A stretch of 64,000 nt of DNA from Anaeramoeba flamelloides (lineage: Eukaryota > Metamonada > Anaeramoebidae). This document shows, one piece after another, positions 46,601 through 59,530 of this stretch. The position numbers and the translations under genes are program-made. Below the pieces are notes generated by a model, which ran no database searches, was not told the origin of the DNA, and saw only the letters and a program-made list of their open reading frames with translations. Position 1 is the stretch's first letter. The number at the start of each line of letters is the position of its first letter. The stretch is from positions 9,941,001-10,005,000 of the forward strand of contig JANTQA010000036.1 in the NCBI GenBank assembly GCA_027625915.1. The letters are read 5' to 3'.

Positions 46601-49600
46601 TCCCACATGAATTGTAAATTGTGAATTCTCTAGGTTTTCAACACTTTTAAAGGAATTACGCCTTGTCCATATTTTATGTGTATATATTTTTCATTTCATT
46701 CATTGTTTGTAAGTTTTTTCGGTTGAGTTTTTTCATATCCAAGAAACGAAAAGTGCAATTTCAAAAGAATTCGAGGACTTTTTCAAAAACAAAAAACGAA
46801 AACTACGATTGAAACGAAAAAACTTGTAAAAAAATCGAAAAAAACGCGTTTTTATAAATCTTTCATGTTTTTAAAACGTAAAATCGTAATACCTGTGTCT
46901 TTAATATATATATATTTAATAATTCTATAAGTATCAAAAAGGATCCAAGTTTTTTTTTTTTTTTTTTTTATCTTGTAAATAGGAAATTAATGAAAATAAT
47001 TTTTTGGTGGTAAAATAAGATTATCACGAATTTCGTATCAGAGTACTAGTTTATAATTGTTTCACTAATTCTAAAAAATTTTACCAATTTAACAATTATT
47101 CCTGAAAATTTCTTCACCAGTTCAAAAATTTATAGATTTATTTTTTTTTATCTTTTCGAAAAATCAAAATAATAAAACATCAGTTACAACTTTTTTATGG
47201 ATATTTTTTTTAATAGTTGTTGAATTTTTAAGTTCATTTTTTGAAGTATTTTTTAAAACTAAAAAATTTTTGCAATTTTTTAGAACTTTTTTTTTTTTTT
47301 TCGATTATTGCGAATTTGGTAATTATCTCTAATTTTTGAATATTTCCATAAATTTTTCAGATTATCAAAAAAAAAAAAAAAAAAAAATTGATGATATTCT
47401 ACATTATCATGATTAGACAAATCAAGAACTCATTTGTCGATTTGTTATTAAAAATTCTAATATTTCTGATGATCACTCATTTTTAATATTTTTTTTTTTT
47501 TTTAATCTAAAAAATTGATATTTTTATTGTTTTTAATTTAATATAAAGTGAAAACAACATATAATATTTTTTTTTTCATTTTTTCGAATTTGAAATCAAA
47601 TCGATCAAAGAAAAGTTTTATATCAGTATATTCATTTTTCAAGTAATATATTTTTCAGAAAAGCAATAAAGTAGCATCACCTGAAGAAACTAGTTTTGTA
47701 AAAAATACAAATGAAAATCTTATTAAAATGTTAATTTTTTTTTGTAATTTGTGTTTTGCTAGATGAAATGGAAGAGTTAATATCATCTAAAGAATTTATT
47801 AATTTGAGTCTTTTTTTTGAAATCCAAAATTTCACATATTTTCCAATATAAAAACAAAAAAGTAACACCTATTATTTTTATTAACAATCCAGTTAATTCT
47901 TGAAAATTATGCATCATGTATTTGGTTTTATGTAGGAAATAACTTGATTTTAAAAGAAAGTTTGTATCTCCTTGGTGTTTTTAATCATTTCGTTCGATTC
48001 AAATCTCAACAGATAAAACTAAAAGGAGTATAGATATCCATAAATAAAGAAAAATTTGATTAAAGTTTAATTAAAATTTCACAATGAAATTCAGATCTAT
48101 TAAGTCATTTTTTTTAATTGTTTAAAGTTGTAAAAGAGTCATTTTGTGGGGTGTTAGTTGAAAAAAATGTGGAAATATGACCTCGGTTTTAGATAATCCT
48201 TAAAGTTTTCAAACCGTTGTTTTCCCATTTCCAAAAATATGAAAAAGAATTGTGAAAAATTTTCAAGTTTGAAATTCAATTTTTTTTATGATCAAATACA
48301 TTGAACTAATTCACTCGAACCATTAGACAATTCAAATCATTTTTAGAATAAAAAAAATCGATTTTGAATTTTGAGAAGATAATTAACTATATTCACAAAT
48401 ATCTTTTAGAAAATTTTATTTTGAAAAATCGAATTTCATATATTAAAATAAAAATAAAATTTATTTGCAAATTGTTTAACTTTTTAATTGTTAAAACTAT
48501 TATTTTAAAACAATATTAATATTTTTTGAAGTTCATAATTTTTTATTTATCAAAAAAAAAAAAAGTTCAAAAAAGATAAAAAATTTATAAAATAATATCG
48601 ATAGTACCAAATACAAAGTTTTTTAGGTAATAATTTTCAAAATAGCAATAAGTAGGGTAAAGGGGTTTTATATTAAATATAATCAATTTAATTTTTCACT
48701 TTTAATAAAAAAAAAATGGAAAAAAAATTTCATATCTCAGCCGAAACCATTATTCTTTTTTGGGTTTCTGAGTCGTTCATAATTTTTTGACACTTGACAA
48801 GATACAAAACCAGAAAGGAAATAATATCACCAATAACATATTTTAATAATTTGCCCTTTTGCAGTGAGAAAGGAATGATCCCTGAAAAGAGGTATTATTT
48901 AGATAACGATTGCAATCCCAAAAATAATTGATTTGGGTTTAGTCTGTCGTTTGTTGTGAAATAAAATTAATTACAAATGTTATTTATTCATACAAGATCT
49001 CAAAAACGACTAAAAATGAGATGACCTCAAAATTAAAAGGTTGTACACTATTTTTTTTTTTGCTGTTTGGAAATCCAAAAAATCTAACAAACATGAAAGA
49101 GATCAGATCTTTTTACTTTTAATTTCAATGGGAAATAGTCAATTCTTTTCAAAATGATATTTTAGATCTCTAAAGTTGATAAATTAGTTTCTTCATCAGG
49201 TTGAATTAAATCCTTGTGAAAGCAAGTGATCTATTGCCTTTAGGAATAAAAAAATATAAAGAAGAGTTTTCATAACCTGTAACAGAAGTAAATCTCTAGT
49301 TTGTGTTTCTTGGAAATTTTTCAATTTGTATTTGGTTTTGTTTTGATTGTATTTTTTTTTTGAAGGCAAAAAACAGAAGTAGGTTTTATTCTTCCGAGAT
49401 TGCTTTTTGATTCAATTACCCATATTAAAATTATATTCCAAAAAAAATAAAAAAGTTAAATGAAGCCACTCGAAATATCATTTGGAAAAGATTTTTATAT
49501 TTTTCAATTTTAAAATATTCCTCAACTAGAAATTAAAATTTTCATTTGTTAACCTTAAAAAAATCATAAAAATGGAAAAAGAAAGGAATAAAAAACCCGC

Positions 49601-51025
49601 CCTATCAAACTTTTCAAAAAAATTAGTATTTTTTCACAATCTTCAAATAAAACATTTCTACAAAATTGAAATACAATTTGATTGAAAAGTAAATCAAAGT
49701 CTTTTTCTGATCTGTTTGGAATCTTGTTTATTTTCTACTTTTAAAAAATATGATAAACCCAAAACAAAAAATTAAAAATTACATTCCAAAATTTTAAAAA
49801 TGTAATGAAATTAATTACAAAAAAGTTTTAAAAAAAAAAAACTTTTTTGCTTTTTTCAACCGCTCTTCAAAAAAGTACTTTCGAAACACAGATACTTTCT
49901 TTACCTTTAGTCGAAAAATAAAAATATCAAAATATTTATTCATTTTTTCCAAACAAAACACAACCCGACAATAATTAAAACAAATCACCAAAGTCCCCAA
50001 TTCTCATCTCAAAAATTAATTATTTAAGTGGATTTTATTTTAAAAAATTGAAAATTTATAGGTTTTGATTGGTAAAACCTTTTTTTTCCGAAAAGTGAAT
50101 GAAAATTTTGTTCCTTTTATTTTGCAACAAATAGTAAGTGTGACCAAAAAATTTAATTTTAATCGAAAATCGACAATTTTAAATTTTTTTCTGAAAATGT
50201 TAAAAAAAAAAAAGAAAGAAAATATTCAAGAAAAAATTAAGGATTACTTGTTCATTAAATAAATAAAGTGGACCCTCCAAGCTTGGACAATATATACCCA
50301 AATTGTAAATGTTTGATGAAAAAAAGCGATCAATATGTTTACCTGACATGAATAATGCAATCTGTCGAAAGCGAAAAATGACAAGATCAAAATAAAAATG
50401 GAACTGAAAAAAGTAAATATTGAAGTTAATGTTTTTGATCGAACCTTTTGGGGATTGTAAATTTATGGGTTTTTTTGTTTGATTTTGGTTGTCAGGAATA
50501 CATATTAATTTTTGTTTTTTGTGAGAGGGAAAATAAATGAATGATGGTTTCAAAATACAAAAATAAGAAAAGAAAGAAAAGAGACTGGTTAAATTAGATG
50601 GCCCTTATAAAGAGACGGTGGCAATTTTACCAGTCACAACAAAGCTCTTTGTTTGGAAAAAAATTAAACAATATTTGCATGCATCTACCGAAAAAAGATA
50701 ATAAAGATCAAAGTGAAATTTCAACCCAGGAAAACTCGAAACGTTTACACCATATTAATGTAACCATTTGGTATTGGCAGAGTTTCTAATGATCTCATTG
50801 AATTCTCGAAAGTTTTTTTCAGAAAGGTGTATGAAAACTTTGGTTACTTTGTTTTCCCATAAAGAGTGATTGTTCGTTTATACAACGGAGGGTGGGGGTA
50901 GTTACGTTTATAGGTGACACATTTTTTCGTTTCATAAAAGAGTAATATAATATTAATTCAGTAATCAATATAACAGCAGTGAAAAGGTCATAAGTGAGTA
51001 GTTCAGGTTCAATCCCATCTCCCAT
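43650..51025 (-). CDS. Seven-transmembrane receptor with C-terminal RGS domain (gene C)
   Basis: Proposed exons are 51025-50906, 50444-50248 and 45027-43650, giving 564 residues. Exon 2 is 197 bp as in A and B. Donors are gtaact and gtaatc; acceptors aaaag and aatag. Helices 1-3 are in exons 1-2; helices 4-7 and the RGS domain (about 333-454) are in exon 3. Cys73 and Cys220 match the GPCR pair. The N-terminus is four residues longer than in A and B (MGDGIEPELLTYD). The tail ends in a Ser-Asp repeat. The RGS core has the same Glu-Asn and EVNL residues as A and B. Intron 2 is 5.2 kb and contains old elements, which makes this the least certain join of the three, though phase, exon length and sequence agree fully. 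Confidence 0.78.
45242..45280. other. CpG-rich cluster of three ACGCGT boxes
   Basis: ACGCGT occurs at 45245-45250, 45257-45262 and 45268-45273, spaced 12 and 11 bp, within a G/C-rich island of about 32 bp. It is flanked by gaaac and gtttc. In yeast ACGCGT is the MCB cell-cycle box. Here it sits in an intron, about 220 bp before exon 3 of gene C, and its role is unknown. Confidence 0.7.
48955..49330 (+). mobile_element. TTAA-type DNA element, family T1, fragment
   Basis: Right-hand part of the family only: tatttattcatacaagatctc, then ctctaaagttgataaatta and ctattgccttt match 15080-15330. Old and truncated. Confidence 0.55.
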
Positions 51026-54005
51026 TGTGGACGTTTTTTCAGAAAATTAATTTAAGTTAAAGAAGAGAATTGTCAAAAAGAAGTCTAAGTTAAAAAAAAT
51101 AAATTTTTAAAAAATAAATAATGAAAAATAGTTAAATTAATTTACATAAAGACCACTTTGTTTAAATTTTTTTTTCTTTTCCATGTTATTCCACAAAAAG
51201 GGAGAACAATTCCATTTTGTGGGTTGTGTTAAAGTCTTTTTCTAAGTTAATGTTTTCCTTAATTACTGGTATTGGTGTTTTAATTCATTAGATTTAGGTT
51301 CTGGGATTAAATAATAAAGAATGGTTGTGTCAAAGAGTTCAGTCAAAAAGCAAAAATTAATGTAAATTTTTTTTAAATGAGAATTATTCCCACTTTACCA
51401 ATTTATAACAAAACAACCCATATTAATAGACAATATTCGAAAACCCTTTTCACGTCAAACCGTTTGAGTTTTTTTTTTTTTATTTGTTAAAAGTTGTTAA
51501 TTTTTTGTTTTTAAATTTTGTTGATTTTTTTTGCCTTTTTTTCAAATTTATAAAAAAGTCAAAAACGAAAATCAATTTGCAATATTGAATTACTTAAATC
51601 TGTCTATCACCAAAATCAATTTAAGTTTATATCGGTCTTTATTTTTTAAAATAATTTGAAAATATTTTTGGAAAATACTTGACTTTGTAAATTAGTGTAA
51701 ATGTGTCTATTCATTTTGATTGTTTACAAAAGTGGTGATGATCAATATACTGTGAATGGGTATTCTAGTTGTTTCATTCTGAGAATGAAAACTATTTTAA
51801 TTGCGTTCCTTAAAAAAAAGTTGAATACTATTTTTTTTTATCATTTTGCAAGAATTCAAACTTTTTTATTTTAACCAATTGAAAACTTTTTTTTAAAAAA
51901 GAGCTTTTCTTCAGACACCAAGTCTCTCGGTACCATTTTTAGGTTAATTCCTAACTTTCTTAAAATATAAATCTCGAAAAAAGTTTTAATTCAGAAAAAG
52001 CTTTCGCTTTTTTAAAAAAGGATTCTCAAAAATGTCAAAAAACTTCTTTGGGATTCTAAAAAAGGCTGTGTTTTAGGAAGTTAATCTGATTTATTATAAT
52101 TTTTTTAAAATGAGAAATCAGAAACAATTTTCAACATACAAATAAAGTTTGAGAATAATTTGTGTATAAATAGAAAAGACGCTGATTTCAAACGAATATT
52201 TATTTTTATTTTTTGGGTGAATTGAGATATATTGTTAGAAATAGTATTATGTAGTGGTGTCGTGTAATTTTTTTGATTATTATTTTGTGTTATTTTTTCT
52301 TGTTCTGATTACGATATTTGAATAACTCTTGTTTTTGTTTTATAGTATTTTTGAAGGGAGTTAAATTTGGTTTTTAAAAATTTCGGTAAAATATTTGATG
52401 TTTGTATCATTCAAGAGTCTTGGTCTTACGAATAATTGTAGGACTTTATTTTACGTTTGGGTATTCCTTCTTTGATTGAAAGCAGGTGTTTAAATTTTAC
52501 TTTATTTTTTCCAGTTTTTTATCTTGTCAAATCGGAAAATTTTTGGAAAACAAGATTTCGGATTCGCTTGAAGGAAACTGAATCAAATTTTTTTTTCATA
52601 ATGAGACACAAAAGCATTTTTCAGATCTTGAAAAAAAAGTTCGTTTTTTAAAATAAAGGTTAAGGAATGTGTGAAGACAATTTAAAGTTCATGTTTTTGA
52701 TAAAACTCAAAAATAATATTAATTTGAATACTTTGAAAAATATATCTTTTAAAAAACAAAACATGACAATTATTTCTTTTGATTAAGAAAAAATCTAAAA
52801 AACACCGAAATAACAAAAAACTTGTTATTGATCAAACTATATTCAGCAATGAGAAAAAAGATCTTTATTTGTGTGAAGAATGATCCTAAAAAAGAGTCTT
52901 CCAGGGGAGTAATTTTCAATTTCTTTTTCTTTTATTCCATAGATCTCTTGACTGATAAAACTAAAAATTTTCGATTTTTGAAGAAAAGATGAAATTTTGC
53001 CAAATAAATTTTAAATTTTATGTTGATTTTTAAATGCTCAGTCAAGTCTTTTTATTAAAAGCAAAATATTCTCAAGTTTTCAATAATAGCCTTTGGATCA
53101 GTAAGGTCTTCACCAGAATGTTAATGATTATTGAAAATAATATCCATTCAGAATCTAATCTTTCCAAATTTATCAAAAACCGATATTTTTAGGGTTTTTA
53201 TGTAACTCTCTGGTTAATAAGAACCAAGTAAAAGGTGTTTAACTCTACGCTACCAATATTGAACCCTTTTAGATTGTCCTTGTGGCACTATAAAGTATCT
53301 AAAAATCAAAAGGGTTTCAGTGAAATCATTTTTTACACGAACGTGTTGTTTTTTTCAAGTTTTTTTGTTGGGAATGGAGAACTAGAACAAGTCATGAAAA
53401 CAAAAGAAAAAGAATTAATGTAAAACAAGGGAATTGTCTACTATTTTTTGAGTTGCGAAAATATACATGAATTTGAAAGTAATTTAGAGTTGGTAGATTA
53501 TTTGTTTGGCAATTAAAAAAATAATGGTTAAACATAAAAGAAGAAACAATACACATAAAAAAGGTTAGGAAATGAAGAAGATAAAACAACTATAATTTGA
53601 AGAAAAAGAAAAAAAGTAAAAAGTACAACTCAATCCTTATTCAATATATTTTGAAAAAAATCAATAAGGGATAGTCTTCTGATATTTTCTTTAATCTTTT
53701 TTCTTTTTTGAAAAAATTTTCTACTTTGATTTAACTTGTTTCTCAAAACCCCTCTCAAAATTTTCAAATAGATTTGATCCAACTTTTTACAACTTTTTGA
53801 AACTAAAATTCAATAAAATATATATTCATCCTTTCATTCACACGTCCTCTGTATTTTTCTTAATTAATTCCTACTCCTTAACTATTTGTCACGTACCAAA
53901 TGGATCACAAAATAATCAAAAAAAGCTCAAAAAAAGACGAATAAAATGCAAAAAAAGATTGGATATACGAACAAAAAATCTTTTTTTTCAACTTGAATAA
54001 TAACA
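51026..54005. other. Upstream region of receptor gene C, non-coding
   Basis: I find no supported gene and no clear repeat ends in these 3 kb. Frames at 52457-52651 and 53235-53423 are short and unmatched. The promoter of gene C should lie at the left edge. Confidence 0.45.
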
Positions 54006-54201
54006 TTAAGGGGGTAGCTACACCATAAGACATGATAAAAATTTGAGAGAGATGAGATAAGAACATTTTATTTTCGTGTCGTGTGATCTTAGATTCTCTA
54101 AAAATTTTTTTAAAAAAATTATTTGATATTTTTTTTTTAGTAATGTTCAACAAAATAAAAATTGAGATTATATTTATAAAATAATTTTTTTTTTTTTTTT
54201 A

Positions 54202-55424
54202 TTAAGGAAGTAAGTACATTTTACCCTTTTGAAAATTTTTAATTGTGGAAACATTATTGTGAAAATTTTTTTGAGTGCCACCAGATATTGAAACTTTGGA
54301 ACCAAAACACCATCCACTAGTCTATTTGTGAATGGAATCAAAGTAATTCAAAGTTGAATCTTAATTTTTTCAATTTTTTGAACATTTTTTTTGAAAATTT
54401 TTTTGATAAAATTTTTGAGTTTTATTAAATAAAGTTTTGGATCTAGAAATGTGTTTATACCAATGATCGAAATTAACCAAACAGTAAACCAACAAAATAG
54501 ACCCTAAAGGGTGTGTGTTTTGAATCAAATATTTTCTTTTAGAAGACCAAACACGAAAGATCACCATTCCAAATAAATTTGTTGAAATCAGGAATGGTAA
54601 AAAAAAAATCGATAAAAGCCTATTTTTGAAGATTGGTTTTCTTTATCTTCTTAGTTTGCATGAATACAAACAATTTTTTTCCTTAAATTTCTAGCCCCAT
54701 TACTATTTATTATTATTTTAAAAAACTTTTTCTGAAAAATTTGCTTTCAAAATTCTTTTTTAAAATATTTTTCTCAAACAAAGCCAAAAAGAGGAATACT
54801 ATTTCAAAAATTAAAATAAAGGAGTTGAATTCTTGGAATCAAAAAACAGTTACAAAAGATTCAAATCAAAATAATTCAGAAATTCAATAACAAATTTCAA
54901 TCAGATTCAGAATTTTTTTGAGTTCTCATTTTAATGGAAAATAAATAATTATAAAATCAAACCAATTTATCCAATAAACCCTCATTCTCAAGAAGAAGTA
55001 TTTGAAAAAAATCTCTGATTTTCTGAACCCAAACCAGAATTAGATGACATGAATGAAAAATAGGGATTTTAAATTCATTTAGGAAATTCTTTCAAAATAA
55101 ACAGTAATTTGTTTATCAAAAATTTTCCAAATAAAATTTTTTCATAAAGAATTAAAAATAAAACCAAATAAAGAATAAGTAATTGTGTAAAATTTTATAG
55201 ATAAGATCAAGTAATAAATGATTTTTATTTATTTTTTTTTGATCACTTTTTTCATTTTTTTGATTTGCGTTTTTTTGTTGGTATGGAAATATCTTATACT
55301 AGAATATATTCCACTCTAGTATCTATGAAAATATCAATGTATTTAGCCAAAGAAATGATTTGAATAATTCAGTTTCACATAAATGGTGGCACTCAAAAAA
55401 TGAAAAATGTACTTACCCCCTTAA
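54202..55424 (-). mobile_element. TTAA-type DNA element, family T5, copy 3 (nested)
   Basis: Inverted ends TTAAGGAAGTAAGTACATTT (54202-54221) and TTAAGGGGGTAAGTACATTT (55424-55405). The interior is homologous to 38541-39745 in reverse, including gtgccacca and a tttgaaccattgg-like block. 1.2 kb, non-coding. Confidence 0.8.
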
Positions 55425-55425
55425 A

Positions 55426-55981
55426 ATAAACTTAATTCCATTAATTTGGACACATTTTAAACAGTTGTAAAAATAACAATGACATGATTTGCATCCAATT
55501 GGAAATTAATTTTAATTCACAAAAGTATTTCATTTTTTGTCTTTTTTGTTTTTGTTTTCATTTTCAATTTTTCCAAGTTACTTAATCTGTTTAGTTAGAT
55601 CTGAAATTTTTTTATAGATGGTTGATATAATGTTAGTGTTGAGTTTCAAAAATTGAAAAATCCACATACAACCGGTGCATAGTATCTTATCATTTGATCG
55701 ATCAACCATTGTTGGTGTAATTTTAACAAATCTACCAATATATTTTTTGTTCAAACTCTTTCATTTCAGCTCGTTTCCTTTTTTTTGGACACACTTGTTT
55801 TGATTTTTTATTTTATATTGTTTTCTTATATTTGGATGAAAATGATTACTTAAAAAACCATTAATACTATGTTATTTAAATATGGTTTTATATTACGTTT
55901 GGGAAAATATAATAAATTGAGTTTTTGTTTTCCTATTTTTGAATTCTGATGTGTCAAAATTTTTGGAATGGGGTTTAGTTT
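55426..55981 (-). mobile_element. Mariner-like MITE, family T6, copy 2 (nested)
   Basis: Reverse copy of 8715-9250. Ends aattccattaatttggacac (left) and gtcaaaatttttggaatggg (right). It directly abuts the T5 element on its left. Confidence 0.75.
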
Positions 55982-56348
55982 TTTTTTTGGGAGAAGATAA
56001 TTTCAGATTCTTTGAATAAAACTTATAGTTATTTTGTGGTTTAAACTTTGATAACATATAATCATATTCACTTCTCCAATTCCACTAAACCCAACGATTT
56101 AAAATCCTAATACACATAATAATTTGACTTAATTATTCTAATTTTGGAATCCTTCTAGATGTTTAAGCCCATTTATATTTTCTTTTATGATTCTTTCAAT
56201 TGTAATGTTGTTGTTCTTTTTAAACAAAATCCATTAATCCCAAATGCCACTAATAAAAAAATATTTCTAATTGCTTTATCTTGACAGGATTAAAAAAATC
56301 TCAAAAATGATGAAAAATTTTAAAAATGAAAAAAATGAAAAAATTAAA

Positions 56349-56443
56349 TGCCACAATAGAATGTTGAGAGAAGGATAAAATATAAGTTATTCAACCTTCA
56401 AAACTCTATTTTTTGCAATTCAACTCAACATTCTATTGTGGCA
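56349..56443. repeat. 20-bp perfect hairpin
   Basis: tgccacaatagaatgttgag at 56349-56368 is exactly inverted at 56424-56443 with a 55-base loop. It could be a tiny element or an RNA hairpin. It lies in the right part of element T4. Confidence 0.85.
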
Positions 56444-56604
56444 ATTTCTTTGAGACATTGAAAAAAAAATTTAAAAAATCTAATGAATGAAGTACTTTAA
56501 ATAATAAAAATCAATGAGATACAACCAGAGTAAAAAATGTTATTTTCTGATCCTCTTCAAAATTGCAAAAAAGTGAAAAATTTTTCTTTACTGTGGCTAC
56601 TCCC

Positions 56605-57110
56605 TTAAGGGTTATCTAAAAAAGTGGGACTTTTTTTTTTTTACATTTCATAAAAAATCATCATTTTTAGTGTAGGTAATCATTAATCAACAATACCAAA
56701 TTAAGTTTAATCTTTATACCGATTGAATCAATCACTAAGGTATTTATTTCAAAATATGTTGGATGAAATATTTCCAAAAAATGAAAAAAAAAAAAATAGT
56801 ACTTTTTTTGGAGAAAACAAGTTACAACCAATTTCAATAAAAAACTGAAAACGTGGAAAGGGTATAAATTATTTTTTTAAACAATCAAATGCATTTACCT
56901 GTTTTCAATTCTATTTGAAAATTTATGGAAGATTGAAAAAGTTATTATAATGATTTTTTAACCAAAAAAAAAAATAATAAACATTAATTTCCGCCCCTTA
57001 AAAATATCCTATAAAATCGAGATCAGAAAATTTAATATTTTTTATTGATGTAATACAATACTAAGAAACACATTGAATTATTATCAAGAATCGAAAAATG
57101 GTAGTTTATG
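56605..57110 (+). repeat. Repeat R4, copy in plus orientation
   Basis: Matches 28640-29150 directly and 19790-20260 in reverse: aaattaagtttaat, then tttatttcaaaatatgttgg, ctttttttggagaaaa and ataaaatcgagatcag. The left edge TTAAGGGTTATC shares its TTAA with the right edge of element T4. The right end is not resolved. Confidence 0.6.
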
Positions 57111-57489
57111 ATTTTGAAAATTTAAATACTCTTTTGAAGATTGAGTTTAATATATATATATGAAAATAAATTTGCCCCACTTTTTTGGAAATATTTTATA
57201 TATATATATATAATTTTGTACCAACGATTCCATCTTTTGGACCTTAAAAAAAATATTTTTTTGTACCTTATTTTGATTTATTTGATTGTGCATTAAAAAT
57301 TCAGATATCTGAAAGGAAAAAATGTTGAATGCATTTGGAAATAATTTGTTTATTAAAAACGTTTTAAATAGAAGGGGTATTTTTTGACACAATAATAATA
57401 ACAATATGACTTAAATGGAGAATAAAAGTATTTAGAAATAAAAAAACCCTTTTCAATAATTAATGATTACAATCCCAATTTCAAAAGAA

Positions 57490-58690
57490 ATTAATTATTA
57501 CTATTTTTGAAAATTTTTAAATGTGAGAATATTACTAAAAAAACCCTTTTTTGAGCACCTTGGTATATTTCTGACTTTGAAACCAAAATAAATTTTGCTT
57601 ATATTTTTGTGAAAAGACCCAGAATCAAAGTAATTTAGAGTTGAATTTTTATTTTTTTGTTTTTTTTTTTAAATTTTTTAGATTAAATTTTTGGTTTTAT
57701 TAAATTAGATTTTTGATCTAGAAATATGTTTATACAAATTAATCTTAAATTAATCTAAAATTAAACAAAAAAAGACCCAAAAAGGTACACATTTTAAACA
57801 AATATTTTCTTTTAGAAGACCAAACATGAAAGATCACCTTTTCAAATAAATTTATCAATGGTAAATAATGGAAAAAAAATCTATAAAAGTCTATTTTCGA
57901 AAATTTGTTATCTTTGTGTTTTTAATTTGTATGTATCCTAAATATTTATATACTGAATCTCTCACACACCATTACTCTATATTGTTTTTCTTTTAATGTG
58001 ATCTTTCTTAAACCATTCTTTTCAAAATTAATTTTTCAAATTTTTTTATCAATTAACCAAAAATAAATAATATTTTTTCATGATTAAAGGAAAAGGTTTT
58101 GTAAGAATCTAAAAAAAAAAGAAAAAACTTTCAACCCAAAATAATTGAAAAATTTGAGTAAAAATTTCAAACAGATTAAGAATTATTTTTAGTTCTCAAT
58201 TTTTTTCGAAAAATAAATAATTATATAATCAAAACGAACAAATTAACCCTTTAAATCTATATTTATGAAGAGTAATTTCAAATAATATCCTATTTTCTTC
58301 CAATCAAATCAGAACAAGATAGAATAAAGGGAAATGAAAATTGAAGATTTTTTTTTTTTGGGAAATTCTTGAGAAAAAAAAGTTAATAGTTATTCAAAAA
58401 GTTTGCAAATAATTTTTTTTCTACCTATCTTTAAAATAAAACTAAATAAAAACATTTTTTTTTTTTCAAATATAAAACATAAGATCAAGAAAAAACCTTT
58501 TTTTTCTTATATTTTCTTTATCACTTTTTTCATTTTTTTGATTTCTATTTTATAATTGGTATGTTAATATATCGAAATACAAACATATCACGCATATATA
58601 CATTCTATCTACTTACCGATATCTTATGGGAACAAATAAAACATAAATTAACAAATTTTTTGACTATATTGAGTTGCTTAGTGCCAAAAT
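57490..58690 (-). mobile_element. TTAA-type DNA element, family T5, copy 4 (decayed)
   Basis: The interior matches 54202-55424 in the same orientation, for example cttttagaagaccaaacatg at 57809-57828 and the gatctagaaatatgtttatac block at 57714. Terminal repeats are not recognisable. The edges are approximate. Confidence 0.6.
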
Positions 58691-58985
58691 AAAAATCCCC
58701 ATTAAAGTATGATGTATTACATAAATTGGTTTGTCTCTAAAATAAAAAATCGATTCAAAACAAAATTTAAACATTTGAAACACTATTTTTAATTATTTGT
58801 GATTTCATTATTTTTCAATCAAAATTTTATCAAAAAAAAAAAAACCAAAATTGCTTTTTTTTTTTGAAATAAATATTTAAACATCAAAAAATTATTAATT
58901 TGAACCCTTAAAAATAAAATTTTAATTTCTAAGGCAATTATTTATAAAATTCTTATTCTTTGAACCCGTTCATAACAATTCAAAT

Positions 58986-59530
58986 TAAACCCCATTCTAA
59001 AAATTTGGACACACCTAAAATCCAACACAGGCAAAAAAAACCCAATTTATCATATTTTTTTCAAATCTAATATAAAAAAACATTAAAGTACTCAGAAAAT
59101 TAATGTTTTTAAAAGTAATTATTTTCATCTAAAAAAAAAAATAAAAAAATATAAAACGTAAAAATCAAAAAAATATATGTCCAAAATAATGAAACGAAGT
59201 TAACAAAAAATGTATTGGTAAAAAGTGTTAAAATTTCACCAAGAATTGTTGATCGATCGAATGATAAGATACAATCCACCAATTGTAAGTGTAATTTTTC
59301 TATTTAACAAACTCAACATTAGCTTTCTACCAATCATCAAAAAAAAATTCTCAGATCTAACGAAATAGATGATGCAACTGGAAAAAAAGGAAATGAAAAC
59401 AAAACAAAAAAGACAAAAAATAAAACAGTTTGTAAAATCAAAATTCTTTCCAAATTGAAATTAAGACGTACAGGTATTGTTATTCTTTCAACTATTTAAA
59501 CTGTGTCCAAAATTTTGGAATTTAGTTTAC
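58986..59530 (+). mobile_element. Mariner-like MITE, family T6, copy 3
   Basis: Ends taaaaatttggacacacct (58998-59016) and, inverted, ctgtgtccaaaattttgg. Close in sequence to 8715-9250, sharing the internal gatcgatc(a/g)aatgataagat block. Confidence 0.78.

Larger units (their letters stand above)
45028..50247 (-). other. 5.2-kb intron 2 of receptor gene C
   Basis: It contains a fragment of a T1 element (about 48955-49330), a fragment matching the end of the Tc1/mariner relic (46480-46620), a run of G at 46218-46232, (TA)n at about 45309-45326 and an ACGCGT cluster near the acceptor. Small open frames have spacer composition. The 3' end has ctaat followed by no AG until aatag at 45029-45028. 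Confidence 0.6.
54006..56608. mobile_element. TTAA-type DNA element T4, interrupted by other elements
   Basis: Ends TTAAGGGGGTAGCTACACCA at 54006-54025 and, inverted, TTAAGGGAGTAGCCACAGTA at 56608-56589. Inside are a T5 element (54202-55424) and a T6 MITE (55426-55981), so the original element was only about 0.8 kb. It is the oldest of the three in this nest. Non-coding. Confidence 0.75.
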
